Below are positions 37,474 through 46,592 of a stretch of 52,913 nucleotides of DNA, piece by piece. Position numbers and translations under genes: made by a program. Source of the DNA: Pseudomonadota bacterium (GTDB taxonomy: Bacteria > Pseudomonadota > Gammaproteobacteria > Xanthomonadales > Rhodanobacteraceae); NCBI GenBank assembly GCA_029779475.1, contig JAKPAN010000234.1, positions 1 to 52,913 of the forward strand. The letters are read 5' to 3'. Numbering within the stretch: the first letter of the stretch is position 1; each line of letters begins with the position of its first letter. The notes below the pieces were generated by a model that was not told the DNA's origin, did not search any database, and saw only the letters and a list, made by a program, of their open reading frames with translations.

Positions 37474-38241
37474 ATGGGCGAACCGACGAGCGAAGCCGCG
37501 CCGGGCGGCGAGACGCCTGCGATTGAAAGTGAAGCGGTATCGCCCCTGCTCAGCATGCTGCCGCACATACGGCGCCTGCTGCACCGCGAGCCCGCACTGG
37601 TAGTCACGCTCGGTTACATGCTGCTGGCTGTCGCGGGGTTGGCCTATCTTTACGGGTTCTATCGGCGATTCGACATTCCGATCCTGAGCCTGTTGCAGTT
37701 GAGCGATTTCCTCGTCGCCGGCGTCGTCGAACCCGCGGCCATCCTGCTCATGCTGTCGACGTTGCCGCTGTGCTGGCTCATGGATCGCTGGAACATGCAG
37801 GTTTTCCGCAGGCAGGTCGCTTCGATCGGCGTTTTGCGCGCGCGCGGGCCATTGTCGTGGTTCCAGCGCAAGCGCTTGGCGTATCTGGAATCGCACGTCG
37901 CCCGGGTTCGCCACGGCGGACAGCTTCAATTGGCTTATCTGTTCGTCGTCGTGGCGTATGGCTGGATGTTCGTGAGCATCTACGGAGGTCACCGTGCGGC
38001 AGCGATCAAGAGCGGCGAAGCGCAGGAAGTGGTCGTGTGGCTCAACGGCGAATCCGCCCGGCTCCATCCGCCGAAAGCGGTCAATTGGACGTATCTCGGC
38101 GCGACGGGCAGCTACCTGTTTCTCTACGACCGTCAGGCGCAGCAGGCGGAAGTGCTGCCCGTGAACGCCGTCGCCCGCGTCGAACCGCAGCCTTCGCCGG
38201 TCAAGGCGGGCAAGACGCCGCTGGTTGTGCCAATCCCCTGA
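37474..38241 (+). CDS. Unknown membrane protein
   Basis: 255 residues from the ATG eight bases after the Fe-S carrier stop. Hydrophobic helices lie near 42-62, 74-100 and 150-170, with a basic loop between ([20 protein letters not shown]) and a soluble C-terminal part. No family is recognised. The rpsF promoter overlaps its last codons. Confidence 0.75.
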   Translation: MGEPTSEAAPGGETPAIESEAVSPLLSMLPHIRRLLHREPALVVTLGYMLLAVAGLAYLYGFYRRFDIPILSLLQLSDFLVAGVVEPAAILLMLSTLPLCWLMDRWNMQVFRRQVASIGVLRARGPLSWFQRKRLAYLESHVARVRHGGQLQLAYLFVVVAYGWMFVSIYGGHRAAAIKSGEAQEVVVWLNGESARLHPPKAVNWTYLGATGSYLFLYDRQAQQAEVLPVNAVARVEPQPSPVKAGKTPLVVPIP

Positions 38242-38253
38242 TTCGCATAGAAT
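38225..38253 (+). promoter_or_regulatory. Candidate promoter of the rpsF operon
   Basis: TTGTGC (38225-38230) and TAGAAT (38248-38253, 5 of 6 to the -10 consensus) with exactly 17 bases between. Transcription would start near 38260, leaving a leader of about 120 bases before rpsF, enough for feedback control by ribosomal proteins. Confidence 0.6.
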
Positions 38254-38340
38254 CCGCGCCCCTTTCGTGCGCCGTGGTCGCCAGCGACCGCCTTCTCCAA
38301 CCAGCACGAAAGGCCTTGCCTCACCGCGCCGCGGGAGGCT

Positions 38341-38366
38341 GTCAGGCGGAAATTCCTCCGTCTGGC
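38341..38366 (+). promoter_or_regulatory. Hairpin in the rpsF leader, possible S6:S18 site
   Basis: GTCAGGCGGA (38341-38350) can pair with TCCGTCTGGC (38357-38366), including G-U pairs, just before the AAGGAG ribosome-binding site of rpsF. Many bacteria control this operon through an S6:S18-binding leader with a CCG element in a bulged stem. CCG is present on the 3' arm, but the bulge is not clearly like the known motif. Confidence 0.3.
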
Positions 38367-38383
38367 ACCCACAAGGAGTTTCC

Positions 38384-38824
38384 ATGCGTCATTACGAAGT
38401 CGTGTTTCTGGTCCACCCTGACCAGAGCGAACAGGTTCCCGCGATGATCGAGCGCTACAAGGCGCTGATCGAGAACGACGGGGGCAAGATCCACCGCCTC
38501 GAAGACTGGGGCCGTCGCCAGCTCGCCTACCCGATCCAGCATCTGGCCAAGGCGCACTACGTGCTCATGAACATCGAATGCAGCGCGGCTGTCCTCGCCG
38601 AACTGCAGTCCGGCTTCCGCTTCAACGACGCGGTGCTGCGTCACCTCATCGTGAACCGCGAAGGCCCGGTCACCGAGATGTCGCCGATCATGAAGAACAA
38701 GGACGACAAGGGCGGCCGCCGCCGCGACGACGAAGGCTTCGGCTTCGGCGATTCGGACGACGACCGTCCGCGCCGCGAACGCGCGCCGCGCGAAGAAGCA
38801 GCCCCCGTCGAATCCGCCGAATAA
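38384..38824 (+). CDS. rpsF: 30S ribosomal protein S6
   Basis: 146 residues. The S6 fold is clear: [49 protein letters not shown] and [13 protein letters not shown] charged tail after residue 100 ([16 protein letters not shown] and [14 protein letters not shown]) is a lineage extension. AAGGAG precedes the ATG by five bases. There is no priB between rpsF and rpsR, unlike E. coli. Confidence 0.97.
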   Translation: MRHYEVVFLVHPDQSEQVPAMIERYKALIENDGGKIHRLEDWGRRQLAYPIQHLAKAHYVLMNIECSAAVLAELQSGFRFNDAVLRHLIVNREGPVTEMSPIMKNKDDKGGRRRDDEGFGFGDSDDDRPRRERAPREEAAPVESAE

Positions 38825-38836
38825 GGAATCCTGATC

Positions 38837-39061
38837 ATGTCCAAGTTCTTCCGCCGCAAGAAGTTCTGCCGCTTCACCGCCGAAAACGCGACGAGCATCG
38901 ATTACAAGGATCTGAACCTGCTGCGCCAGTACATCGGCGAGACGGGCAAGATCGTGCCGAGCCGCATCACCGGCACCAAGGCGCGCTACCAGCGCATGCT
39001 CGGCACCGCGATCGAGCACGCGCGCTTCCTCGCGCTGCTGCCGTACAGCGACGCGCATTGA
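38837..39061 (+). CDS. rpsR: 30S ribosomal protein S18
   Basis: 74 residues: [40 protein letters not shown] and [18 protein letters not shown]. It binds S6 on the small-subunit platform. It starts 12 bases after the rpsF stop. Confidence 0.97.
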   Translation: MSKFFRRKKFCRFTAENATSIDYKDLNLLRQYIGETGKIVPSRITGTKARYQRMLGTAIEHARFLALLPYSDAH

Positions 39062-39071
39062 TTGAAAACCG

Positions 39072-39100
39072 CGAGGCCGGCCACCTGAACGCCGGCCTCG
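39072..39100 (+). other. Hairpin between rpsR and rplI
   Basis: CGAGGCCGGC (39072-39081) and GCCGGCCTCG (39091-39100) form a perfect ten-base stem with a nine-base loop. No U-tract follows. It may adjust the ratio of rplI to the upstream genes or protect the mRNA; neither is shown. Confidence 0.45.
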
Positions 39101-39162
39101 ACGCTCCCTTCGGACAGCACACGCTGCGCCGGATCCTCCGACGCTAACGAACAGGAAAATCC

Positions 39163-39612
39163 ATGGAACTCATCCTCCTCCAGAAAGTGAAGAACCTCGG
39201 CAACCTCGGCGACAAGGTCAACGTCAAGCCGGGTTACGGCCGCAATTACCTCGTGCCGCAGGGCAAGGCGACGGCGGCGACCGCCGCGAACATCGCCGAG
39301 TTCGAGCAGCGCCGCGCCGAATACGAAGCCAAGGCCAACCAGCAGCTCGCCGGCGCCGAAGCGCGCAAGGCGCAGTTCGAGAACGCCTCGGTCACGATCA
39401 AGGCCAACGCGAGCCCGGAAGGCAAGCTGTTCGGTTCGGTCGGCCCGCGCGACATCGCGGACGCGTTTACCGCCAACGGCCTCGCGCTCGACAAAAGCGA
39501 AGTCGTCATGGGCGAAGGCCCGATCCGCCACATCGGCGAGTTCGAGGTGCACGTCCACCTGCACGCCGACATCAACACGACGGTCAAGGTCAACGTCCTC
39601 GCGGACGAGTGA
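39163..39612 (+). CDS. rplI: 50S ribosomal protein L9
   Basis: 149 residues: [20 protein letters not shown] and [16 protein letters not shown] form the N-terminal rRNA-binding domain, followed by the long connecting helix and a C-terminal domain ending [23 protein letters not shown] precedes the ATG. The gene is followed by a strong intrinsic terminator. Confidence 0.97.
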   Translation: MELILLQKVKNLGNLGDKVNVKPGYGRNYLVPQGKATAATAANIAEFEQRRAEYEAKANQQLAGAEARKAQFENASVTIKANASPEGKLFGSVGPRDIADAFTANGLALDKSEVVMGEGPIRHIGEFEVHVHLHADINTTVKVNVLADE

Positions 39613-39650
39613 TCGCGTCGCGGCGGTTTTCCCGCCGCACGATGCCTGCG

Positions 39651-39680
39651 AACGGGCGCCCGACGGCGCCCGTTTTCTTT
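39651..39680 (+). terminator. Intrinsic terminator of the rpsF-rpsR-rplI operon
   Basis: AACGGGCGCC (39651-39660) and GGCGCCCGTT (39665-39674) form a perfect ten-base stem with a CGAC loop, followed by TTCTTTT. It lies 38 bases after the rplI stop. Confidence 0.88.
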
Positions 39681-39778
39681 TGCGCTTCCCAATCCCTGCG
39701 TGTGTCCGTCATCGCGCGCTTCGCTGGTGGCCCTGCGCGACGCGTCCAGCGCCGCATCGCGGGCTTGCGGCGCACAGG

Positions 39779-39820
39779 CTGTGCACAGGGTTGTCCACAA
39801 GAATCGGCGAGTTCTCCACC
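39779..39820 (+). promoter_or_regulatory. Candidate DnaA-box cluster upstream of dnaB
   Basis: TTGTCCACA (39791-39799) differs from the DnaA box TTATCCACA at one position. CTGTGCACA (39779-39787) and TTCTCCACC (39812-39820) each differ at two informative positions. All three lie on the same strand, 72-113 bases before the dnaB ATG. DnaA control of dnaB is plausible but inferred. Confidence 0.35.
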
Positions 39821-39891
39821 GACTTGTTCCGTCGCGTGGGTTGAGACGACGCCTTAGTATTCCAGTTCCGTTTTTCCGAGCTTCCACTCCG

Positions 39892-41277
39892 ATGTCCGCG
39901 CAGACCGAACGCAGGAACCTCCCGGGCAACATCGAAGCGCTGCGCGTGCCGCCGCATTCGATCGAGGCCGAACAGGCGGTGCTCGGCGGCCTCATGCTGG
40001 CGCCGGAATCGTGGGATCGCGTCGCCGACCGGCTCACCGTCGACGACTTCTATCGCAAGGATCACCGGCTGATCTTTCGCGCGATCGAGGAACTGTCGAA
40101 CAAAAGCATGCCGTTCGACGCGGTCACGCTCGGCGACTGGTTCGCGGCGAACAACCTCGGCGAACTCGTCGGCGGCGCGGCTTACGTCATCGAACTCGCC
40201 AACTCGACGCCGAGCGCGGCCAACATCACCGCCTATGCCGACATCGTCCGCGAGAAATCGGTGCTGCGGCAGCTCATCGACGTCGGTACCGAAATCGCGG
40301 GCGATGCGTTCGTGCCCGAGGGCCGCTCGAGCCACGAACTGCTCGAGGTCGCCGAGCAGAAGGTATTCCGCATCGCCGAGGCCGGCGCGCGCGGACGCAA
40401 GGGCTTCGTGCCGATGCGCGCCGCGGTCAAGGAAGCGTTCCAGATCCTGCACGCGCGCTACGAGAACCGCGGTTCGGTGACGGGCCTGCCGACCGGCTTC
40501 ATCGACCTCGACGAGATGACCGCGGGCCTGCAGCCGGCCGACCTCATCATCGTCGCGGCGCGTCCGTCGATGGGCAAGACCGCGTTCTCGGTGAACATGG
40601 CCGAATACGCGGCGATGAAGACCAAGAAAGCCGTCGCCGTGTTCTCGATGGAAATGTCGGCCTCGCAGCTCGCGTTCCGCCTCATCTCGTCGATGGGACG
40701 CATCAACCAGCAGAACCTGCGCACCGGCGACCTCGCCGAAGAGGAATGGCCGCGCGTGACCAGCGCGATCACGATGTTGTCCGAGGCCAAGATCTTCATT
40801 GACGACACGCCCGCGCTCTCGCCCGGCGAACTGCGCGCGCGCTCGCGCCGCCTCAAGCGCGAACACGACCTCGGCCTCATCGTCATCGACTACCTGCAGC
40901 TCATGCAGGTGCCCGGCACCAAGGAGAATCGTGCCACGGAAATTTCAGAAATCTCGCGTAGCCTGAAAGCCCTCGCGAAGGAACTGAACATCCCCGTGAT
41001 CGCGCTGTCGCAGCTCAACCGCTCGCTCGAACAGCGCACCGACAAGCGACCGGTGATGGCCGACCTGCGCGAATCGGGCGCGATCGAGCAGGACGCCGAC
41101 GTCATCATGTTCATCTACCGCGACGAGTACTACAACCCGGACGGCGCCGAGAAGGGCGTCGCCGAAATCATCATCGGCAAGCAGCGAAACGGCCCGACCG
41201 GCGTGGTCAAGCTCGCCTTCCTCGGCCAGTACACGAAGTTCGAGAACCTCGCCAGCGACCGGTATGGGTATGAGTAG
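39892..41277 (+). CDS. dnaB: Replicative DNA helicase DnaB
   Basis: 461 residues. The N-terminal domain (PHSIEAEQAVLGGLML) is joined to a RecA-type domain with Walker A ARPSMGKTAF, Walker B LIVIDYLQLM, and the conserved SQLNRSLEQR and DLRESGAIEQDADV. No intein is present. The start ATG (MSAQTERRNLPGN) has no clear Shine-Dalgarno sequence. The order rplI-dnaB-alr-radA resembles that of related gammaproteobacteria. Confidence 0.96.
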   Translation: MSAQTERRNLPGNIEALRVPPHSIEAEQAVLGGLMLAPESWDRVADRLTVDDFYRKDHRLIFRAIEELSNKSMPFDAVTLGDWFAANNLGELVGGAAYVIELANSTPSAANITAYADIVREKSVLRQLIDVGTEIAGDAFVPEGRSSHELLEVAEQKVFRIAEAGARGRKGFVPMRAAVKEAFQILHARYENRGSVTGLPTGFIDLDEMTAGLQPADLIIVAARPSMGKTAFSVNMAEYAAMKTKKAVAVFSMEMSASQLAFRLISSMGRINQQNLRTGDLAEEEWPRVTSAITMLSEAKIFIDDTPALSPGELRARSRRLKREHDLGLIVIDYLQLMQVPGTKENRATEISEISRSLKALAKELNIPVIALSQLNRSLEQRTDKRPVMADLRESGAIEQDADVIMFIYRDEYYNPDGAEKGVAEIIIGKQRNGPTGVVKLAFLGQYTKFENLASDRYGYE

Positions 41278-41281
41278 AGCA

Positions 41282-41373
41282 GGGATTTGGGATTCGGGAT
41301 TCGGGATTCGGAAAAGCCCGCTGGTCTCGTGGCGCTTCCTGCTTTCCCCAATCCCCAATCCCCAATCCCCAAT
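41282..41373. repeat. Inverted arrays of GGGATTC-type heptamers
   Basis: One GGGATTT and three GGGATTC heptamers (41282-41309) face four CCCCAAT heptamers (41346-41373) across about 36 bases; GGAAAAGC and GCTTTCC close the inner end. The array fills the gap between dnaB and alr. From memory, such GGGATT arrays occur between genes in Xanthomonadales. The transcript would fold into a long imperfect hairpin. Confidence 0.85.
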
Positions 41374-41388
41374 CCCGGCTTCGATCTG

Positions 41389-42468
41389 ATGCGCGCCACC
41401 TGCGCCACGATTCACCTCGGCGCGCTGCGCGAGAACCTGCGTCGCGTGCGCGAGCTTGCGCCGGGCGCGAAGGTCATGGCCGTGGTCAAGGCCGACGGCT
41501 ACGGCCACGGCCTCGAACGCGTCGCGCGCGCGCTCGAGGGCGCCGACGCGTTCGGCGTCGCCGGCATCGCCGACGGCCAGCGCCTGCGTGCGGCGGGCGC
41601 CTCGCAGCGCATCGTCGTGTTGTCCGGTCCGGACGAAGCGGGCGATCTCGCCGAATTGCGCCGCCTCAGGCTCGACGCGGTCGTCCACGATGACGCGCAG
41701 CTCGACCTGCTCGCCGCCGACGCCGATCCGCGTCCCTTGCGCGTGTGGCTCAAGATCGACACCGGCATGCACCGGCTCGGTTTCGCGCCCGAACGCGTGC
41801 GCGAGGTGCACGCGCGCCTGCGCGCGATGCCCGGCATCGACCGCGACATCGTGCTGATGACGCACTTCGCCAACTCCGACGTGTTCGACGAAGCGACGAC
41901 GACGCAGCAGATCGAGCGTTTCGAGCGCTCGACCTCGAGCATCGCCGGCGAACGTTCGCTCTCGAATTCGGCCGGCGTGCTCGGCTGGCCGGAAGCGCAA
42001 GGCCAATGGGTGCGCGCGGGCGGCGCGCTGTACGGCATGTCGGTCGTCGCCGGCCGCATCGGTGCGGACTTCGGCTTTCGCCCGGCGATGACGTTGTCGA
42101 CGAAGCTCGTCGCCGTGCACCGCGTGCGCAAGGGCGAGCGCGTCGGCTACGCGGGCGCGTTCGAATGCCCCGAAGACATGCCCGTCGGTGTCGCCGCGAT
42201 CGGTTATGGCGATGGTTACCCGCGCCAAGCGGGCGCCGGCACGCCCGTGCTCGTCGGCGGCGTGCGCGCCAGCATCATCGGCCGCGTCTCGATGGATCTC
42301 GTCACGATCGACTTGCGCGACGTGCCGGACGCAAAAATCGGCGACGTCGTCACGCTCTGGGGCCGCGGCCTGCCGGTCGAGGACATCGCCGACCACGCGA
42401 ACACGATCGCTTACGAGCTCACCTGCGGCGTGACGCGCCGCGTGCGTTTCGTCGAAGACGAAAGCTGA
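41389..42468 (+). CDS. alr: Alanine racemase
   Basis: 359 residues. It is PLP-dependent and makes D-alanine for peptidoglycan. The PLP lysine is K34 in VVKADGYGHG; LKIDTGMHRLGF and HFANSD, then the Tyr region GERVGYAGAFECP and the C-terminal GRVSMDLVTIDL follow. The start MRATCATIHLGALRENL is chosen because the upstream part of the open frame is translated from the heptamer repeat. It follows dnaB, separated only by that repeat. Confidence 0.95.
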   Translation: MRATCATIHLGALRENLRRVRELAPGAKVMAVVKADGYGHGLERVARALEGADAFGVAGIADGQRLRAAGASQRIVVLSGPDEAGDLAELRRLRLDAVVHDDAQLDLLAADADPRPLRVWLKIDTGMHRLGFAPERVREVHARLRAMPGIDRDIVLMTHFANSDVFDEATTTQQIERFERSTSSIAGERSLSNSAGVLGWPEAQGQWVRAGGALYGMSVVAGRIGADFGFRPAMTLSTKLVAVHRVRKGERVGYAGAFECPEDMPVGVAAIGYGDGYPRQAGAGTPVLVGGVRASIIGRVSMDLVTIDLRDVPDAKIGDVVTLWGRGLPVEDIADHANTIAYELTCGVTRRVRFVEDES

Positions 42469-42560
42469 ACGCACGCCGCCGCGCCGATTCGATCGGCGAT
42501 GGCGGCGCGAGTATCGTGCGGCCGATGCGGCCACTCCGGCCCGCAGCGAGGAGACCGGCG

Positions 42561-44990
42561 ATGACGACGGGCGATCGGGCAACACGCGAGTCTCCTGACA
42601 TGCACGGCGCGTCCGATCCCGGCGACGCGCGTTTCGACGGCGATGCGGGTCGCACCGCCTTCACGCCTGCTTCCCTGGCTTCGCTGTTGCCCGCGCTGCG
42701 CCTGCTCGTCGGCCTGCTCATCGCAACGATCCTCATCACTGCGCTTTATGTCGGCCGTTCGCTGCTGATCCCGCTCGCGCTCGCGGCGTTGTTCGGTTTC
42801 CTGCTCGATCCGCTCGCCAGTCGCCTGCATCGCTGGGGCTTGCCTCGCGTGATCGCGGTGTTCTTCGTGGTCGCGTTCGCGCTCGGCGCGGTCGGCGGCG
42901 TCGGCGTCTACGTCACGACGCAGCTGACTGCGCTCAGTGCGGATCTGCCGACCTATCGCAGCACGATCCGCGACAAGCTCCACGCGCTGCGCGTGGCGGC
43001 ATCGAAGCCGAGCGCGTGGGATGGCGCGCTCAAGACTTTGCAGACGGTGCAGAAAGAGATCGACACGACGCCGGCGGGCGGCAATGCGGCGGTACCGGCC
43101 AAGGTCGAGGTCGTCGGACCGGAGTCGCGGCCCGCGCAGCTCGTGCTCGACTGGCTCGGCCGCGTCAGCGAGCCCGTCGCGACGACGGGCATCTGCTTGC
43201 TGTTCGTGATTCTCATCCTGCTGGATCGGCGCAATCTGCGCGACCGCCTGCTGCGCCTTGCCGGCGGCGACCTGCACGTGGCGACCGATGCGATGGACGA
43301 GGCATCCGAGCGCATCGGCCGCTACCTGCGCATGCAGTTCCTCATCAACGCCTGCTACGCGGTGCCGATGGGGCTGGGCCTGTGGTGGATCGGCGTGCCC
43401 GCGGCGGCGTTGTGGGGTTTCGTTGCGGCGATCATGCGTTTCGTGCCGTATATCGGGCCGATCGTCTCGGCGGTATTCCCGCTCGCGCTCGCCTTCGCGG
43501 TGTCGCCGGACTGGAGCATGGTGCTGTGGACGCTCGCGCTCATCGTCGCGCTCGAAGCTTTCTGCGGCAACGTCGTCGAGCCGTGGCTGTACGGCTCCTC
43601 GACCGGTTTGAGCGCGATGTCGATCATCGTCGCAGCGATGTTCTGGACCGCACTGTGGGGACCGATCGGCCTGATCCTGTCGACGCCGCTGACGGTGTGC
43701 CTGCTCGTGCTCGGCCGCCATCTGCCGTCGCTGCATTTCCTCGAAGTGCTGCTGGGCAGCGAGAGCTCGCTGACGCCGCCGGAGCGGCTCTACCAGCGCC
43801 TGCTCGCCGACGACGTGGAGGAGGCGGCCGATCTCGCCGGCGAGTACATCGACGAGCGGCGCGGACGCGGCGAGGAGGAGAATCTCGGCGCGGCGCTCGT
43901 CGCTTTCTACGACGAGGTCGGCATTCCGACGCTGCGCATCGCCACCAGCCACCACGTCGACGTCGCCAGCGCGGAGCATCGCTTGCGTCTGGCCACCGGC
44001 ATGGACGGCCTCATCGGCGAATTGTGCGAGCAATATCCGGCGCCGCCTGCCGACAACGGCGCCCAGGCGGTGTACTGCATCGGCGCACGCTGGGAGATCG
44101 ACGTGCTCGCCGCGGAAATGACCGCCCACGCGCTCGCGCTGCAGGGTCATTCGGCCTCGACCGCGGCGCATGCGCTGTTGTCGTCGAACACGTTCGAGTT
44201 GTCCGAACCGGCGCGTCGCGCCGACGTGGTCTGCCTGTCGGTATTCGGTAGCCAGCCGCAGGCGCGCGTCCGCCTGATCGCACGGCGTCTGCGCAGGCGC
44301 CTGCCGCGCGCGCGCATCGTCGCCGCGGCATGGAATGCGAGCACCGACTTGCTCGACGAGGAAGCTGCGCGCCGCCTCGGCGTGGCTGCGGTCGTGACCA
44401 GCCTGCACGAGCTGCTGTTGCACGTCGATCATCTTCTGCAGACCGACGAAGGCGCCGCGGCGCCGCCAGTTGGCGTCGACGATGCGGCGCGCGTCGCTGC
44501 ACTGCACGCCAGCGGCGTGCTCGATCCGCGTTTCGCCGACCTGCACGCGGAAACCATCCGCCAGGCGATCAACGCGTTCGATGCGAAGTACGCCGAAATC
44601 TCATGGATCGACGTCGACCGCGCGCACAAGCCGGGCAGCCCGGTTCCTGGTGCGGCGGACGGCGTGCCGCGAGAGCTGGCCGTGTGCTCGTGGGTGGTCG
44701 GCGACGATGCGCAGGTCGTCATCGCCGATATCCGCCGCGATCCCCGCTTCGCGCGCAACCCGCTGCTCGTGGAACACGACATCCGTTCCTATGCCGGTGT
44801 ACCGATCCGCGATGCAGATGAGCGGCCGCTGGGCGCGCTGTGCATCATGGACAGCGAACCACGCGAGATGAAGCCTACCGAACTCGCGCTGCTCGTGGAG
44901 ATGGCGCAGCGCCTGATGCAATCGATCCGCGAGCGCTCGGCCAAACCCGAGCCGGCGCTCGATCCGGATGCCGCCGTTCCGCCTGGTTGA
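42561..44990 (+). CDS. AI-2E-family transporter fused to a B12-fold-like and a GAF domain
   Basis: 809 residues from the ATG at 42561 (AGGAGA seven bases before). Residues about 35-395 are an AI-2E/PerM-type transporter with several hydrophobic helices, including ILITALYVGRSLLIPLALAA and FVPYIGPIVSAVFPLALAFA. Residues about 409-623 start LYQRLLADDVEEAADLAGEY and then resemble a Rossmann-like B12-binding fold (VYCIGARWEIDVLAAEM), but the cobalamin His motif DxHxxG is absent. Residues about 640-795 resemble a GAF domain (DPRFARNPLLVEHDIRSYAG, PLGALCIMDSEPREM). Transporters with the middle part are known to me; the added GAF domain looks unusual. The transported substrate and any ligand are unknown. 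It lies between alr and radA. Confidence 0.85.
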   Translation: MTTGDRATRESPDMHGASDPGDARFDGDAGRTAFTPASLASLLPALRLLVGLLIATILITALYVGRSLLIPLALAALFGFLLDPLASRLHRWGLPRVIAVFFVVAFALGAVGGVGVYVTTQLTALSADLPTYRSTIRDKLHALRVAASKPSAWDGALKTLQTVQKEIDTTPAGGNAAVPAKVEVVGPESRPAQLVLDWLGRVSEPVATTGICLLFVILILLDRRNLRDRLLRLAGGDLHVATDAMDEASERIGRYLRMQFLINACYAVPMGLGLWWIGVPAAALWGFVAAIMRFVPYIGPIVSAVFPLALAFAVSPDWSMVLWTLALIVALEAFCGNVVEPWLYGSSTGLSAMSIIVAAMFWTALWGPIGLILSTPLTVCLLVLGRHLPSLHFLEVLLGSESSLTPPERLYQRLLADDVEEAADLAGEYIDERRGRGEEENLGAALVAFYDEVGIPTLRIATSHHVDVASAEHRLRLATGMDGLIGELCEQYPAPPADNGAQAVYCIGARWEIDVLAAEMTAHALALQGHSASTAAHALLSSNTFELSEPARRADVVCLSVFGSQPQARVRLIARRLRRRLPRARIVAAAWNASTDLLDEEAARRLGVAAVVTSLHELLLHVDHLLQTDEGAAAPPVGVDDAARVAALHASGVLDPRFADLHAETIRQAINAFDAKYAEISWIDVDRAHKPGSPVPGAADGVPRELAVCSWVVGDDAQVVIADIRRDPRFARNPLLVEHDIRSYAGVPIRDADERPLGALCIMDSEPREMKPTELALLVEMAQRLMQSIRERSAKPEPALDPDAAVPPG

Positions 44991-45116
44991 AGGCATCGTC
45001 TCTTTGCCTGCGACACCGTTGCGCGAACCTCGTCCGTGCAACGGCGTCGCAGCGATCCACGCTACGATCGGGCAACGCCGACGCGTTCGCGCCGATGCAA
45101 TGGCAATGGAGAAACG

Positions 45117-46493
45117 ATGGCCAAGGCAAAAACCGCCTACGTCTGCACCGAATGCGGTGCGGAACATTCCAAGTGGCAAGGCCAATGCGTCGAATGCGGC
45201 GCCTGGAACACGCTGTCCGAAATCGTCGTGCAGCCGGCGGCGAAATCCATGGCCGCGTCGCGCACGGGTTACGCGGGCGCGGGCGGTGCGGCTAAGGTCA
45301 CGAAATTGGCCACCGTCGCCGCGGAAGCGGAGCGGCGCAGCGAAACCGGCATCGGTGAACTCGATCGCGTGCTCGGCGGCGGACTCGTCGCGGGTTCGGT
45401 CGTGCTCATCGGCGGCGATCCCGGCATCGGCAAGTCGACGTTGTTGCTGCAAATGCTCGGCACGCTCGGCCAACGCGTACGCGGGCTTTACGTGACGGGC
45501 GAGGAATCTCTGGCGCAGGTCGCCTCGCGCGGGCAGCGCCTCGGCATTGCGCTCGACGGCCTCGAAGCGCTCGCGGAAACCTCGATCGAACGCATCCTCG
45601 GCGAGGCGTCGAACGCGAAGCCCGACGTGCTCATTGTCGATTCGATCCAGACGATCTGGACCGAACTGCTCACTGCAGCGCCGGGTTCGGTGTCGCAGGT
45701 GCGCGAGTCGGCCGCGCGCCTCGTGCGCTACGCGAAGGAATCGGGCACCAGCGTGTTCCTCGTCGGCCACGTGACGAAGGAAGGCGGCATCGCCGGGCCG
45801 CGCGTGCTTGAGCACATGGTCGACGCGGTGTTGTATTTCGAAGGCGAATCCGGTTCGCGCTTCCGCGTGCTGCGCGCGTTCAAGAACCGCTTCGGCGCGG
45901 TCAACGAACTCGGCGTGTTCGCGATGGGCGACAAGGGTCTGCGCGAAGTGCCGAACCCGTCCGCGATCTTCCTCTCCGCGCACGCGCAGCCGACCGCGGG
46001 CAGCGCGGTCATGGTCACGCGCGAGGGCACGCGGCCGCTGCTCGTCGAAGTCCAGGCGCTCGTCGACCAGTCCTCGCTCGGCAATCCGCGCCGCGTCGCG
46101 CTCGGCCTCGAACAGAACCGCCTCGCGATGCTGCTCGCGGTCCTGCATCGTCACGGCGGCGCCGCGGTCTACGACCAGGACGTGTTCGTCAACGTCGTCG
46201 GCGGCATCCGCGTGCAGGAAACCGCGGCCGATCTGCCGGTGTTGCTCGCGGTGCTGTCGAGCTTCCGCGACAGGCCGCTGCCGGACAAGACGGTCGCCTT
46301 TGGCGAAGTCGGTTTGTCCGGCGAGATCCGCCCCGTGCCGAATGGCGAAGAACGTTTGAAGGAAGCGGCGACGCACGGCTTTCGCCGCGCGATCGTGCCG
46401 AAGGCGAATGCGCCGAAGAAGAACCGCATCGGCGAGATGGAGATCATCGCAGTCGAACGACTCGCGGAGGCGTTGCAGGCGGCGCGCGAATAG
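45117..46493 (+). CDS. radA: DNA repair protein RadA
   Basis: 458 residues. A four-Cys zinc finger (CTECGAEHSKWQGQCVECG) precedes a RecA-like ATPase with Walker A GGDPGIGKSTL, the RadA-specific KNRFG motif (FKNRFGAVNELG), and a C-terminal Lon-like domain (VNVVGGIRVQETAADLPVLL). It promotes branch migration in recombination. GGAGA lies before the ATG. TACGAT at 45063-45068 is a possible -10 without a good -35. Confidence 0.96.
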   Translation: MAKAKTAYVCTECGAEHSKWQGQCVECGAWNTLSEIVVQPAAKSMAASRTGYAGAGGAAKVTKLATVAAEAERRSETGIGELDRVLGGGLVAGSVVLIGGDPGIGKSTLLLQMLGTLGQRVRGLYVTGEESLAQVASRGQRLGIALDGLEALAETSIERILGEASNAKPDVLIVDSIQTIWTELLTAAPGSVSQVRESAARLVRYAKESGTSVFLVGHVTKEGGIAGPRVLEHMVDAVLYFEGESGSRFRVLRAFKNRFGAVNELGVFAMGDKGLREVPNPSAIFLSAHAQPTAGSAVMVTREGTRPLLVEVQALVDQSSLGNPRRVALGLEQNRLAMLLAVLHRHGGAAVYDQDVFVNVVGGIRVQETAADLPVLLAVLSSFRDRPLPDKTVAFGEVGLSGEIRPVPNGEERLKEAATHGFRRAIVPKANAPKKNRIGEMEIIAVERLAEALQAARE

Positions 46494-46580
46494 GCCGTGT
46501 CTTGCAAGCGGGGCAGGGGGCACCATCTTAGACCGAGCGCAGCCGACTGCGACAGTCTGTGCGCGTCACGCCTTCCTGCC

Positions 46581-46586
46581 TAAGAT
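46581..46586 (+). promoter_or_regulatory. -10-like element next to the DUF1249 start
   Basis: TAAGAT is followed by CCCCGC and then the ATG at 46593, the same six-base spacing as at trhO. CTGTGC about 18 bases upstream is a poor -35. There is no Shine-Dalgarno sequence, so a leaderless or nearly leaderless mRNA is possible. Confidence 0.3.
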
Positions 46587-46592
46587 CCCCGC

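Noticed and set aside
39779-39820. DnaA boxes considered as the replication origin
   Set aside because: Only three imperfect boxes, no AT-rich unwinding region, and no dnaA, dnaN or gidA nearby.
41282-41373. Heptamer arrays considered as a CRISPR-like array
   Set aside because: The units are seven bases without unique spacers and there are no cas genes.
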